DNA from: BTRF01 sp036986255
Lineage (GTDB): Bacteria > Patescibacteriota > WWE3 > 9FT-COMBO-53-11
DNA: 37,618 bases
Assembly: GCA_036986255.1 (NCBI GenBank)
Contig: BTRF01000002.1
Span: forward strand, 1-37,618
Reading direction: 5' to 3'
The notes beneath the pieces were generated by a model. That model had not been told where the DNA came from. It ran no database searches and worked only from the letters and a program-made list of their open reading frames with translations. Position numbers and translations under genes: made by a program. Below, piece by piece: positions 13,537 through 21,730 of the stretch (position 1 is its first letter; every line of letters begins with the position of its first letter).

Positions 13537-14313
13537 TTACCTATGAGCTTCCCCAAGCGTGTTTTTCCTGAAATACTCTTCTAGAGTGTTGCCTTCCCGG
13601 TAAAGTTTTGTAGCTAAATCTACTCCAACGAAACGAATATGCCAGGGTTCGTAGATATATCCGGTGATGCGCTCTTTCCCCTCTTGATAAGAAACGATAA
13701 AACCGAAGCGGGCGGCGTTTTTAGCGACCCACGCGGCGACAGGGCTTTGGCTGAAGGTTTGGAAGTCGGGCTGGTCCAGGGCCAGGTCCACGGTGGTTCC
13801 GAGCTGGTGCTCGGAGTGCCCGGGGAAGGCCGAACCTCTTGCGGCGGCTTCCCATCCGGTTTGCTTAACCCACCAAGAGAAGGTTGTCTCTTGAACGAAG
13901 TAGGAGCGGTAGGCGGAGAGAACGGAAAGCCGGAAGCCCGCCTCGGCGGCGGCCCCGAACAGCTGGTAAAGATATGGAAGAGTATCCTCTCTTAAGTACT
14001 GTTCCCTAAAGGTCGGGACTCCAGTAATCTTGTTCAAGTTTGGCGGTACGTAGCCGGAAGGGAGCGCATAGGTTTTATTGATATGGGCGAGGGTCATATC
14101 TTCCGAGATGGCCAGGATGATTTCACCCTGAGGAGCCAAATTGCTTCTTACTTCGGGAAAGGCCTCTTGCTCAATAACCGAGGGAGGGGTGGTTGTGAAA
14201 AGATCCCAGGGAGTGGCCAGAGCGATCTTTTGGGGATGGGCAAGCTGGCTTCCCATCCCGATGCCGAGAATTAAAGAGTATCCTAGAATAGGAAAAAGCT
14301 GTTTTAATTTCAC
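13537..14313 (-). CDS. D-alanyl-D-alanine carboxypeptidase, VanY/LdcB family
   Basis: 258 residues from GTG 14313. An N-terminal hydrophobic segment (about 8-24) anchors or exports the protein. The M15B peptidase motifs are complete: SAYRS (133-137), GHSEHQLGTTVD (165-176) with zinc ligands H169 and D176, catalytic E222 and third ligand H225 in YEPWHIRFVG. It should trim the terminal D-Ala (or an L,D-bond) from peptidoglycan stem peptides outside the membrane. A TATAAT at 14325-14320 ends 6 nt before the GTG and no Shine-Dalgarno is present, so the mRNA is probably leaderless. A C-terminal fragment of a paralogue lies just beyond its 3' end. Confidence 0.92.
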   Translation of the reverse strand: MKLKQLFPILGYSLILGIGMGSQLAHPQKIALATPWDLFTTTPPSVIEQEAFPEVRSNLAPQGEIILAISEDMTLAHINKTYALPSGYVPPNLNKITGVPTFREQYLREDTLPYLYQLFGAAAEAGFRLSVLSAYRSYFVQETTFSWWVKQTGWEAAARGSAFPGHSEHQLGTTVDLALDQPDFQTFSQSPVAAWVAKNAARFGFIVSYQEGKERITGYIYEPWHIRFVGVDLATKLYREGNTLEEYFRKNTLGEAHR

Positions 14314-14319
14314 AACCCT

Positions 14320-14325
14320 ATTATA
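14320..14325 (-). promoter_or_regulatory. -10 box of the carboxypeptidase gene; predicted leaderless start
   Basis: Perfect TATAAT on the minus strand, then 6 nt, then GTG at 14313. No convincing -35. Confidence 0.5.
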
Positions 14326-14347
14326 ATGTACTTGGATCTGTTTGCTA

Positions 14348-14437
14348 GGAGGCGTGGCAGAGCGGTTTAATGCGCCGATCTCGAAAATCGGTGGGGTCGC
14401 AAGACCCTCGGAGGTTCGAATCCTCCCGCCTCCGCCA
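14348..14437 (+). tRNA. tRNA-Ser(CGA)
   Basis: Acceptor GGAGGCG/CGCCTCC, anticodon stem CCGAT/ATCGG with loop CTCGAAA (anticodon CGA), long variable arm (GGGGTCGCAAGACCC), T-loop TTCGAAT, discriminator G and encoded CCA. Confidence 0.95.
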
Positions 14438-14462
14438 TCTCGCTAGCGCTCGGTGTAAACTA
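14435..14462 (+). repeat. Ser-tRNA trailing repeat, copy 3
   Basis: CTCGCTAGCGCTCGG followed by TGTAAACTAG directly after tRNA-Ser(CGA). A CCATCC...GGATGG hairpin follows (about 14464-14507), as after copy 2. Confidence 0.8.
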
Positions 14463-14513
14463 GCCCATCCTTTGCCCCTCGGTTCAGGGCTGCGGAGGAT
14501 TGGGATGGTCCCC

Positions 14514-14522
14514 TGCTAAACT
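14514..14522 (+). promoter_or_regulatory. Extended -10 of dnaG; predicted leaderless start
   Basis: TGCTAAACT, 8 nt, then ATG at 14531; no Shine-Dalgarno sequence. Confidence 0.5.
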
Positions 14523-14530
14523 GATTTTGT

Positions 14531-16354
14531 ATGATTGATCAGATTGAAGAGATAAAGCGAAAACTGGATATAGTTGCCCTCGTTTCCTCTTATGTACCCC
14601 TCCAGAAAGCGGGGAAGAACTACAAGGCCCTTTGCCCTTTTCATTCCGAGAAAACCCCCTCTTTTATGGTTTCACCCCAGCTGCAGATTTTCAAGTGTTT
14701 TGGCTGTGGGGAGGGTGGCGATGTGATCGCTTTCTACAGCAAGATTGAGGGGGTCTCTTTCGGTGAATCTCTTAAGGAAATGGCCAAGCGGGCCGGGGTT
14801 AAGCTGGTGGGCCGGAAGCAGAGCCCGGTCGAACGGCAGAAGGAGAAGCTTTACGAGATCAACCGGCTGGCCAGCGACTTCTTTCACTTCCTTCTGACCG
14901 GCCACAAGATCGGGAAGCCGGCGCTGGAGTTCCTCAAAAAACGCGGTTTGAGCAAGGAGTCCATAGAGGATTTTGATCTGGGCTACGCTCCCAAATCGTG
15001 GGATAGTCTGGGCCGCTTTATCCTTAAAAAAGGATACTCCGTTACTGATTTTCTCCAGAGCGGCTTGGGCAGCCGCAAGGAAGGGGGCCGGCGGTATTAC
15101 GATTTCTTCCGCGGGCGGGTCATCTTTCCCCTCCGCTCCTCCACCGGAAGGGTGGTGGGATTTTCCGGCCGAACCTTGGGAGGCGAAGAGCCGAAGGACG
15201 CCGCCGAAGGACGCCCCGCCCCCGGCGGAGCTAGCTTTGGCTCTTTGGGGCCAAAGTATATCAACACCACCGAGACTCCGGTGTTTGAGAAACGCCGATT
15301 TCTTTTCAATCTTGATTTGGCTAAGCAGGAGATGAAGAAGCAGAAGTCCGTGGTTTTGGTAGAGGGGGAGATGGACGCCATTGCTTTGTACGAGTTGGGG
15401 ATCAAGAATGTCGTAGCGACTAAAGGGACGGCTTTCTCTCCTGAGCAGATTGCGGCCTTAGCCAAGTTTGTCCAAAAGATTACGATCTGTTTTGATCGAG
15501 ACACCGCCGGCTTGGAGGCCACCAAGAAGGGGATTCTTCTTGCTCAAGGTGTCGGCTTGGAGGTGCGGGCCGTGCTTCTGCCGGAGGGGCAGGATCCCGA
15601 TGAGGCCGCCCGGGCCGATCTGGGGGGGTTTAAGAAGCTTCTCGCCTCCGCCCCTTCCGTTTTTGACTTCTATCTCGCCTCCGCCCTGGCGCGTTTTAAT
15701 CCGGCTGATCCTTCGGGGAAGAAGAAGATTGCCCATGAGATTCTGCCGGTAGTGAAGAGCTTGGCCAACGAGGTGGAGAAAGCGGCCTACCTTGCCAAAC
15801 TTTCCCAAACCCTCGGAGTGGGAGAGGAGATCGTTTGGAAGCAGCTTGAGAAAGAGAAGGCCTTGGAGGGGGAGAGATCTTCCTCTTCGGCCGAGACGCG
15901 GTCTAAAGATACTCCCCGCCTGCCTAAAAAGGAGTCCTACCTTATGGCGGTTCTCTTTTCTCTTCCCGTTGAAAAACTGCGGAGTGCTCAGCGCCGGATT
16001 GCGCTCGAGGATCTCACCAACCCTGAGTTGGAGAAGGTCCTGGCGAGCTTAAGGGACTATTTAAAACAGATAAAACGGTTTCGTCTGGAGAATTTTTCTG
16101 GTAAACTTGACGAAGACACCCGTCGTATTTTTGAGGAGTTGGTTTTGGTTTCCCTTCCCCAACATCCGCCGGAAGATGAGTTTTCCAAGGCCTTGACATC
16201 CGTAAAGAGGGTTCGGTTGATCAAGGAACGCAGAAGTTTGGTAGGCCAAGTTCGGAAGGCAGAGGAGGACGAGAAGCCCTCCCAGGTGCGTAAGCTGCAG
16301 CGGGAGATACTGAAGTTGACTAAGAAGATTGATTCGATGGGCGGTTTGGCATAA
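14531..16354 (+). CDS. dnaG: DNA primase
   Basis: 607 residues. N-terminal CHC2 zinc finger with C35-x2-H38 and C56-x2-C59 (CPFH...CFGC), then the RNA polymerase core (about 115-260) and a TOPRIM domain with VVLVEGEMDAIALYELG (catalytic E278 region) and the metal-binding FDRDTAG (D322, D324). A C-terminal helicase-interacting region follows. It makes RNA primers for replication with DnaB. Odd point: a Gly/Ala/Pro-rich insertion (about residues 217-240) between GRTLGG and the conserved PKYIN motif, whose DNA holds a tandem short repeat near 15191-15215. rpoD follows after 4 nt, the well-known dnaG-rpoD arrangement. Confidence 0.97.
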   Translation: MIDQIEEIKRKLDIVALVSSYVPLQKAGKNYKALCPFHSEKTPSFMVSPQLQIFKCFGCGEGGDVIAFYSKIEGVSFGESLKEMAKRAGVKLVGRKQSPVERQKEKLYEINRLASDFFHFLLTGHKIGKPALEFLKKRGLSKESIEDFDLGYAPKSWDSLGRFILKKGYSVTDFLQSGLGSRKEGGRRYYDFFRGRVIFPLRSSTGRVVGFSGRTLGGEEPKDAAEGRPAPGGASFGSLGPKYINTTETPVFEKRRFLFNLDLAKQEMKKQKSVVLVEGEMDAIALYELGIKNVVATKGTAFSPEQIAALAKFVQKITICFDRDTAGLEATKKGILLAQGVGLEVRAVLLPEGQDPDEAARADLGGFKKLLASAPSVFDFYLASALARFNPADPSGKKKIAHEILPVVKSLANEVEKAAYLAKLSQTLGVGEEIVWKQLEKEKALEGERSSSSAETRSKDTPRLPKKESYLMAVLFSLPVEKLRSAQRRIALEDLTNPELEKVLASLRDYLKQIKRFRLENFSGKLDEDTRRIFEELVLVSLPQHPPEDEFSKALTSVKRVRLIKERRSLVGQVRKAEEDEKPSQVRKLQREILKLTKKIDSMGGLA

Positions 16355-16358
16355 TCCA

Positions 16359-17519
16359 ATGGCGAAAATTAAGAAGGCCGATTCACCACTAATTAAAAAG
16401 CTTCTGGACAAAGGGAAGCGGGAAGGATACGTTACCCAAGAAGAGGTTTTGGCCTATTTTCCCGAAGCGGAGGAGGATATCGAGAAGCTTGACGATCTTT
16501 ACACCCTTTTTATTGAAGAGGGTATTGATGTTTTTGAGACGGCTGAAGAAGAGGCCCGGTCGGAGGAGATTGCGAGGGAGCTGGAGGTTCAGGCGGCTTA
16601 CGACTCCACCATCACCGCGGATCCCGTACGGATGTACCTGCGTGAGATTGGAAGAACCCCCCTTTTAACCAAGGAGGAGGAGGTAATTTTAGCGAAGCTG
16701 ATTGAGAGGGGGATGAAGGCGGTGGCGCGGCTGAAGAAATCCACCCCCCGGATGAGCAAGAAGACCCGCGAGAAGCTAAAGGAAACGGCTCGCCAGGGCG
16801 ATATTGCCAAGGAGAAGCTGACCAAAGCCAACCTCCGCCTTGTGGTTTCGATCGCCAAGAAGTATTTGGGTCGGGGGCTTTCTTTCCTCGATCTTATTCA
16901 GGAGGGAAATATTGGCCTGATGCGGGCGGTAGAGAAATTTGAGTGGCAGCGGGGCTTTAAGTTCTCCACTTACGCCACTTGGTGGATTCGGCAGGGAATT
17001 ACCCGAGCGATTGCCGATCAGGCCCGCACGATCAGAATTCCCGTCCATATGATTGAGACGATCAATAAGTTTAACCGTACCCAGCGCCAGCTCGAACAGG
17101 AGTTTGACCGCGAACCGACTCCTGAGGAGATTGCTAAAGTGATGGAGATTACCCCGGAGAAAGCCCGTGAGATTGTGAAAATCTCCCAAAGACCGACCTC
17201 GCTGGAAACGCCGATTGGCGAGGAGAAAGACTCCCGCCTCAAGGATTTTGTGGCGGATGAAGAGGTCTCTGCCCCCACCGACGATACCTCTAAAGAGCTT
17301 CTGAAGCAGCAGCTTCTGGGGGTTTTGGAAACCCTTTCCCCTCGGGAGCAGAAGGTCATTGAGCTGAGGTTTGGCCTGCGGGACGGAAAGCCCCGCACGC
17401 TCGAGGCGGTGGGTAAGGAATTTGGAGTTACCCGTGAGCGGATTCGCCAAATTGAGGCCAAGGCGATCCGAAAGCTCCGCCACCCCTCAAGATCGAAGAT
17501 CATTAAGGATTATCTTTAA
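16359..17519 (+). CDS. rpoD: Primary RNA polymerase sigma factor (sigma-70, RpoD)
   Basis: 386 residues from ATG 16359; an in-frame ATG at 16329 would overlap dnaG and adds a non-conserved tail. A region 1.1-like segment (about 10-55) is followed by region 1.2 (DPVRMYLREIGRTPLLT), region 2 with NLRLVVSIAKKYLGRGL, DLIQEGNIGLMRAVEKF and FSTYATWWIRQ, region 3, and region 4 with ETLSPREQKVIELRFGL and the recognition helix EFGVTRERIRQIEAKA. There is no large non-conserved insert. Region 2.4 and region 4 residues look ordinary, so promoters should follow the usual -10/-35 logic, in line with the boxes seen in this window. Co-transcribed with dnaG (4-nt gap). Confidence 0.97.
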   Translation: MAKIKKADSPLIKKLLDKGKREGYVTQEEVLAYFPEAEEDIEKLDDLYTLFIEEGIDVFETAEEEARSEEIARELEVQAAYDSTITADPVRMYLREIGRTPLLTKEEEVILAKLIERGMKAVARLKKSTPRMSKKTREKLKETARQGDIAKEKLTKANLRLVVSIAKKYLGRGLSFLDLIQEGNIGLMRAVEKFEWQRGFKFSTYATWWIRQGITRAIADQARTIRIPVHMIETINKFNRTQRQLEQEFDREPTPEEIAKVMEITPEKAREIVKISQRPTSLETPIGEEKDSRLKDFVADEEVSAPTDDTSKELLKQQLLGVLETLSPREQKVIELRFGLRDGKPRTLEAVGKEFGVTRERIRQIEAKAIRKLRHPSRSKIIKDYL

Positions 17520-17520
17520 G

Positions 17521-17640
17521 GTGAACAGTGATCAGCAATCAGTGAACAGTGATCAGTGATCAGTACTTAATAACTCGCTACTCGATACTCGCTACTTAAC
17601 ACTTGCTACTTAGCGCTTCCTGCTTGTATCCTAGAAGTTA
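17521..17640. repeat. Low-complexity spacer of short degenerate repeats
   Basis: Two direct copies of GTGAACAGTGATCAG (17521 and 17542) with further TGATCAG units are followed by runs of ACTCGCTACT / CACTTGCTACTTAG type. No gene is seen. A TATCCT (17627-17632) lies 10 nt before the next start codon. Confidence 0.75.
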
Positions 17641-17642
17641 AT

Positions 17643-18545
17643 ATGCTTCCGGCCTTCTTTATCCCCGCCGTGGCGGCTTACTTTCTCCTTGCTCTGGCGG
17701 GCCTGATTGATAAGGTGCTTCTCAAAACGGCGATCATTTCCCCGCGGGCCTATGCTTTTTACGTGGGGATTTTGAGTGCGGGGGTGCTGGTTCTTCTTCC
17801 TTTCGGGGTGGTAGAGATGCCCACTTTAAGGATTGGCTTTTTCGCTCTGATATCCGGAGTGGCGGGGGTTTATGCCCTTTGGGCTTTTTACGGCGCCCTC
17901 AAGGCCCACGAGGCCTCGCGGGTGATTACGACCGTGGGGGCTCTGGTGCCCATTTTTACCCTTCTTTTGAGCGTTCCCCTCCTTAATGAGAGTTTGAGCT
18001 TCCCTCAGCTTTTGGCTTTTGGACTGCTCGTTCTGGGAGGGGTGCTGATCTCTTATCGGGAGAACGTGAAGAGGTCCTACACCCTAAGTCTTTTCAACCA
18101 CGCCGCTACCGCGGCGGTTCTCTTTGCGATCTCTTTTACTTTCCTGCGCCTAATTTTCCTTTCGGAACCGTTTTGGAACGGTCTCTTTTGGGCGAGGATA
18201 GGGGGAGTCTTTGGAGCCCTGACGATCGTAGCCGTGCCGGAGAACTTCCGGCGGATCTATTGGGCGACCAAAAAGGCGCCCCGGACCGCCCCGATCCCTT
18301 TTGTTCTTAACCAAGCTTTGGGCGGCGGCGGAGCCGTCCTCCAAAACTACGCTATTTTTCTGGGGAGCGCCGCGCTGGTGGGTGCTCTTCAGGGGGTTCA
18401 GTACGTCTTTGTTTTAATCTTGATCGTTCTTTTGGCCCGCCGTCTCCCTCAGCTTCGCGAGCAGTTTGGTTCGCGGGAGAAGGTTAAGAAGATCTTGGCG
18501 ACCGTTCTCGTGGCGGCGGGGCTTTATCTGCTTGCAGTTGGATAA
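17643..18545 (+). CDS. EamA/DMT-superfamily transporter
   Basis: 300 residues with about ten hydrophobic helices in two halves, the first ending near residue 145 (LGGVLISYRE) and the second near the C-terminus (VLVAAGLYLLAVG). The end of the first half, SVPLLNESLSFPQLLAFGLLV, carries the conserved Glu before helix 5 that is typical of EamA repeats. Members export or import amino acids, sugars or other metabolites; the substrate cannot be read from the sequence. The next gene starts directly after its stop codon, so it is co-transcribed with two glycoside hydrolases and might move a sugar or glycoside. That link is only contextual. Confidence 0.88.
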   Translation: MLPAFFIPAVAAYFLLALAGLIDKVLLKTAIISPRAYAFYVGILSAGVLVLLPFGVVEMPTLRIGFFALISGVAGVYALWAFYGALKAHEASRVITTVGALVPIFTLLLSVPLLNESLSFPQLLAFGLLVLGGVLISYRENVKRSYTLSLFNHAATAAVLFAISFTFLRLIFLSEPFWNGLFWARIGGVFGALTIVAVPENFRRIYWATKKAPRTAPIPFVLNQALGGGGAVLQNYAIFLGSAALVGALQGVQYVFVLILIVLLARRLPQLREQFGSREKVKKILATVLVAAGLYLLAVG

Positions 18546-19574
18546 ATGGTGAATAAAAGTTCAAAATTAGCTTTGAAGATTATCCTTGGTGTCTTGGCCG
18601 CGCTTGTCTTAGCGGTAGGTGCGGCTTACTTCCTTTTTGGCCGCGGCGGGGAGGCGCCGGAGATCGCTTGGGGGTCCTCCTTCGACTCTTACTACGCTGA
18701 GGATTTGGGTTTGGATTGGAAGAAGACCTATCTGGCTCTTCTGGACGAGGTGGGGGTGGACCATCTCCGCTTGGTGGCCTTTTGGAATGTCGTGGAGCCG
18801 GAGGATGACCGTTTCGATTTTAAGCGTTTGGATTTTCAGATGCGGGAAGCCGAAAAGCGGGGGGTGAAGGTGCTCTTAGGGGTGGGGAGACGGCTTCCCC
18901 GCTGGCCCGAGTGCCATATTCCCGACTGGGCTAAAGCCCTTTCAGAGGAAAGACAGCAAGAGAAAGCTCTAGAGTTTCTGCCTCAGGTTGTCAACCGCTA
19001 CAAAAAGAGCTCGGCGCTTGAGTTTTGGCAGGTGGAAAACGAGCCGTATGTGTGGTTCTTTGGCGAGTGCCCGCGGCCCGACACTGCGTTTGTCCGAGAA
19101 GAGATGGAAACCATCCGGGCGCTTGATCCCGACCACCCCCTTCTTTTGACCGAAAGCGGGGAGCTCTCCACTTGGTTTAAGATATCCCGTCTAACCGACT
19201 ATATGGGGATCTCGATGTACCGGATCATTTACGATGGGAACTACACCAAGCGCTACCAAAGCTACCGTCCCCTTTTTCCTCAGCAGTACTACCGCATCAA
19301 GACCAATTTTTACAAGTGGGCGGGCTGGCTCAAGGAGGTTTTTGTGAGCGAGCTTCAGGCGGAGCCCTGGGGACCTAAACCGCTGACGGAGATGACGCTG
19401 GAGGAGCAGTACCAGTCCCTCTCCCCGGAAAAACTCCGTTACAACCTGCGCTTCGCCCGCTCGACCGGATTTGACCGGTTTTACCTTTGGGGAGCGGAGT
19501 GGTGGTTCTATGCTCGGGAGAAGTTGGGGGTGGGAGATTTTGTGGAGATCACCAAGGAGTTGTGGAATGAGTGA
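18546..19574 (+). CDS. Membrane-anchored clan GH-A-like glycoside hydrolase
   Basis: 342 residues. N-terminal transmembrane anchor (about 9-31), then a TIM-barrel-like domain outside the membrane. The sequence LRLVAFWNVVEPEDDRFDF is the typical second-strand region of GH5/GH39/GH42-type enzymes. WQVENEPY (161-168) supplies the acid/base E166 after Asn, as in clan GH-A. SELQAEPW (268-275) offers the nucleophile (E269 or E273), and YLWGAEWW is the conserved eighth-strand region. It starts immediately after the EamA stop and overlaps the GH1 gene by 8 bp. A paralogue with the same WQVENEP and E-x-Q-A-E-P-W motifs is at 33854. Exact GH family and substrate unknown. Confidence 0.83.
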   Translation: MVNKSSKLALKIILGVLAALVLAVGAAYFLFGRGGEAPEIAWGSSFDSYYAEDLGLDWKKTYLALLDEVGVDHLRLVAFWNVVEPEDDRFDFKRLDFQMREAEKRGVKVLLGVGRRLPRWPECHIPDWAKALSEERQQEKALEFLPQVVNRYKKSSALEFWQVENEPYVWFFGECPRPDTAFVREEMETIRALDPDHPLLLTESGELSTWFKISRLTDYMGISMYRIIYDGNYTKRYQSYRPLFPQQYYRIKTNFYKWAGWLKEVFVSELQAEPWGPKPLTEMTLEEQYQSLSPEKLRYNLRFARSTGFDRFYLWGAEWWFYAREKLGVGDFVEITKELWNE

Positions 19575-20700
19575 GAAGCTGAGCAAGAAGTTTCCCAAAA
19601 ACTTTCTTTGGGGGTCGGCGGCCTCGGCTTATCAGGTTGAGGGCGGGAACAGGTATTCGGATTGGGAATCCTTCGGCGGGTTTGGGATGGATCTGCCTAA
19701 AGCCGGGCGCGCCTGCGATCATTACAACCGCTTTGAGGAGGATTTCAACATTGCCCAGTCCCTTCACCAAAACGCCCACCGCCTTTCGATCGAATGGTCC
19801 CGAATCGAGCCGGAGAAAGGCCGTTTTAATGAAAAAGAAGTGGAGCACTACCGGGGGGTTTTGGAAGCCCTTCACAGGAGAAAGATTAAGCCCTTGGTGA
19901 CCCTTCACCATTTCACCAATCCGGTTTGGGTGGCGGAGAGAGGCGGTTGGGAGAACCCCGGCATCGTGGGCTACTTTGAAGCTTATGTTCGTTACTTGGC
20001 CACCCAGTTGGCGGATCTCTGCGATTTTTGGGTAACGGTTAATGAGCCCTGGGTGTACCTTTCGGAAGGGTATCTCTACGGACGCTGGCATCCGGGGAAG
20101 CGGGATCCCCTCCTCGCCTTTTTGGTGGGGCGGAACATGTTTCGAGCCCACAAAACTGCCTACAGAATCATTCACGATATCCAGCCGAAAGCTCGAGTGG
20201 GGATAGCTTATTCGATGGGTTACTTGAGGTTTCCCTCCGGATTCGATCCTCTCGCTCGATGGGGAAGAACAATGATAAAGAAGGCCGGGGTTCAGGATTT
20301 CATCGGAGTGAACTACTACCGCCCCATCGGTAGAGTAAACGATTTACCCACTACTGACGTGGGGTGGGCAATTTACCCTCAGGGCCTCTACGAGGTTCTT
20401 TCGGATCTGAAAGAGAGTTTCGGCCTCCCCATTTACATTACGGAGAATGGGTTGGCGGACGCGGATGACGATCAGCGGGCCGATTTTATCGCCGACCACT
20501 TGGCAGCGGTTTGGCGGGCGCTTTTGGAGGGGGCGGATGTGCGGGGGTATTTTCACTGGTCCCTTCTGGATAATTTTGAATGGGCGCGGGGATTTGAGCC
20601 TCGGTTTGGGCTGGTGGAGGTTGACTACCAGACACTGGAGAGGAAGATCCGCCCTTCCGCTCAGGCGTACGCCCGAATTGCTGAAAAGAATTCTCTATAG
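19567..20700 (+). CDS. Glycoside hydrolase family 1 (beta-glucosidase-like)
   Basis: 377 residues from ATG 19567, inside the end of the preceding gene. Features of GH1: FPKNFLWGSAASAYQVEGG at the N-terminus, LSIEWSRIEP, TLHHFTNPVW, acid/base E160 in TVNEPW, nucleophile E293 in YITENGLAD, and HWSLLDNFEWARGF near the end. No signal peptide, so it is cytoplasmic. It is about 70-100 residues shorter than usual GH1 enzymes, mainly in the middle between helices 5 and 6, but all catalytic motifs remain. Likely hydrolyses beta-linked glycosides taken up or produced by the membrane-anchored hydrolase next door; substrate not predictable. Confidence 0.94.
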   Translation: MSEKLSKKFPKNFLWGSAASAYQVEGGNRYSDWESFGGFGMDLPKAGRACDHYNRFEEDFNIAQSLHQNAHRLSIEWSRIEPEKGRFNEKEVEHYRGVLEALHRRKIKPLVTLHHFTNPVWVAERGGWENPGIVGYFEAYVRYLATQLADLCDFWVTVNEPWVYLSEGYLYGRWHPGKRDPLLAFLVGRNMFRAHKTAYRIIHDIQPKARVGIAYSMGYLRFPSGFDPLARWGRTMIKKAGVQDFIGVNYYRPIGRVNDLPTTDVGWAIYPQGLYEVLSDLKESFGLPIYITENGLADADDDQRADFIADHLAAVWRALLEGADVRGYFHWSLLDNFEWARGFEPRFGLVEVDYQTLERKIRPSAQAYARIAEKNSL

Positions 20701-20707
20701 CGCCTGA

Positions 20708-20737
20708 TTGCTTTTTCCGCATTTTTTACTCTATTAT
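20708..20737 (+). promoter_or_regulatory. Promoter of the DUF4349 gene; predicted leaderless start
   Basis: -35 TTGCTT (20708-20713), 18 bp, -10 TATTAT (20732-20737), then 8 nt and ATG at 20746. No Shine-Dalgarno sequence. Confidence 0.55.
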
Positions 20738-20745
20738 TTGAGTAG

Positions 20746-21633
20746 ATGTTGTCCCGGTTAGTTTCCTGGATAAAGAACAATAAAATTGCTGCGGTTTTGT
20801 TTGCTGCTCTTCTTGGTTTTATCCTCATTGGCGGGGTTTCGGGTTTCATCGGCGTTTTGGAGCGCCGAGGGGGTAGCCTTAGCCGTCCTGGGTACGAAGG
20901 AATATCTCTTGACTACGGCATCTCCGGCGGGGTTCCTGTTCGGGGAGGCGTTTCGACTTCAAAAGACCGTCTTGTAGTTGAGGAGTCTAACCTCTCTTTG
21001 GTTGTTGAGGATGTTCGCAGTGCGGCCGATGAGGTTGTTGTCCGCGCGGAATCTGAGGGCGGTTTTATGGTCTCTTCCTCTTTAACCAGCCCTGAGGAGT
21101 CGCCGGTAGCTGTGGTTATCGTCCGCGTCCCGACCAAGAAGTTTAAGGAAGCGGTTGAGTATTACCGCTCTTTAGCCGTTAAGGTTTCTTCGGAAAATCT
21201 TCTCGGTACCGATGTTACAAAGGAATACGAAGATATTGATTCCAGAATAAAGACGATCGAAAAGACGATCGGTCAGCTGGAGGAGATAAAAGCTAAAGCG
21301 GCCAAGGTTTCCGATCTGATAAGCATTACCCGGCAGATTACCTCTCTCCAAGAACAGATCGACTCCCTAAAAGGGAGGAAAGAATTTTTGGAACAAAGTG
21401 CGGCCTTCCCCAAAATCACTGTTTATTTGGCTTCCGACGAACTTGCCCTTCCTTATCAACCGGCGGAAGGGTTTAGACCCGGAGTGGTTTTTAAATTGGC
21501 AGTTCGGTCACTTCTCACCGGTTTTTACGCGGTAGGTCGGGCGTTGATTTGGATCGGGGTTTACGGAATCATTTGGATTCCGGCGCTTGTGATTTTTATC
21601 TTCCTGGCGAAGAGGAAGAAACGCTCGTCTTAA
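20746..21633 (+). CDS. DUF4349 family membrane protein
   Basis: 295 residues. N-terminal transmembrane helix (about 14-37), an extracytoplasmic domain with the DUF4349 hallmarks (LVVEESNLSLVVEDVRSAADEV, then VVIVRVPTKKFKEAVEYY near 125), a coiled-coil stretch (about 160-215; DIDSRIKTIEKTIGQLEEI) and a second hydrophobic region at 250-288 with a basic tail. DUF4349 proteins occur in many Gram-positive-type envelopes and are of unknown function. No operon partner is evident: it has its own promoter. Confidence 0.9.
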   Translation: MLSRLVSWIKNNKIAAVLFAALLGFILIGGVSGFIGVLERRGGSLSRPGYEGISLDYGISGGVPVRGGVSTSKDRLVVEESNLSLVVEDVRSAADEVVVRAESEGGFMVSSSLTSPEESPVAVVIVRVPTKKFKEAVEYYRSLAVKVSSENLLGTDVTKEYEDIDSRIKTIEKTIGQLEEIKAKAAKVSDLISITRQITSLQEQIDSLKGRKEFLEQSAAFPKITVYLASDELALPYQPAEGFRPGVVFKLAVRSLLTGFYAVGRALIWIGVYGIIWIPALVIFIFLAKRKKRSS

Positions 21634-21658
21634 ACCCCTTAACCTCCTGACCCATAGT

Positions 21659-21687
21659 TTGACTTTACTGGAGAATTCGGTTACTCT
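21659..21687 (+). promoter_or_regulatory. Promoter of the gene at 21731
   Basis: -35 TTGACT (21659-21664), 17 bp, weak -10 TACTCT (21682-21687). The leader of about 37 nt holds the Shine-Dalgarno AAAGGAG. Confidence 0.4.
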
Positions 21688-21730
21688 TTAGGTATCGTAA
21701 GCATCCCAAAACATTAAAGAAAGGAGACAG

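Noticed and set aside
13639..13995. 118-codon plus-strand gene
   Set aside because: Antisense to the well-supported carboxypeptidase gene.
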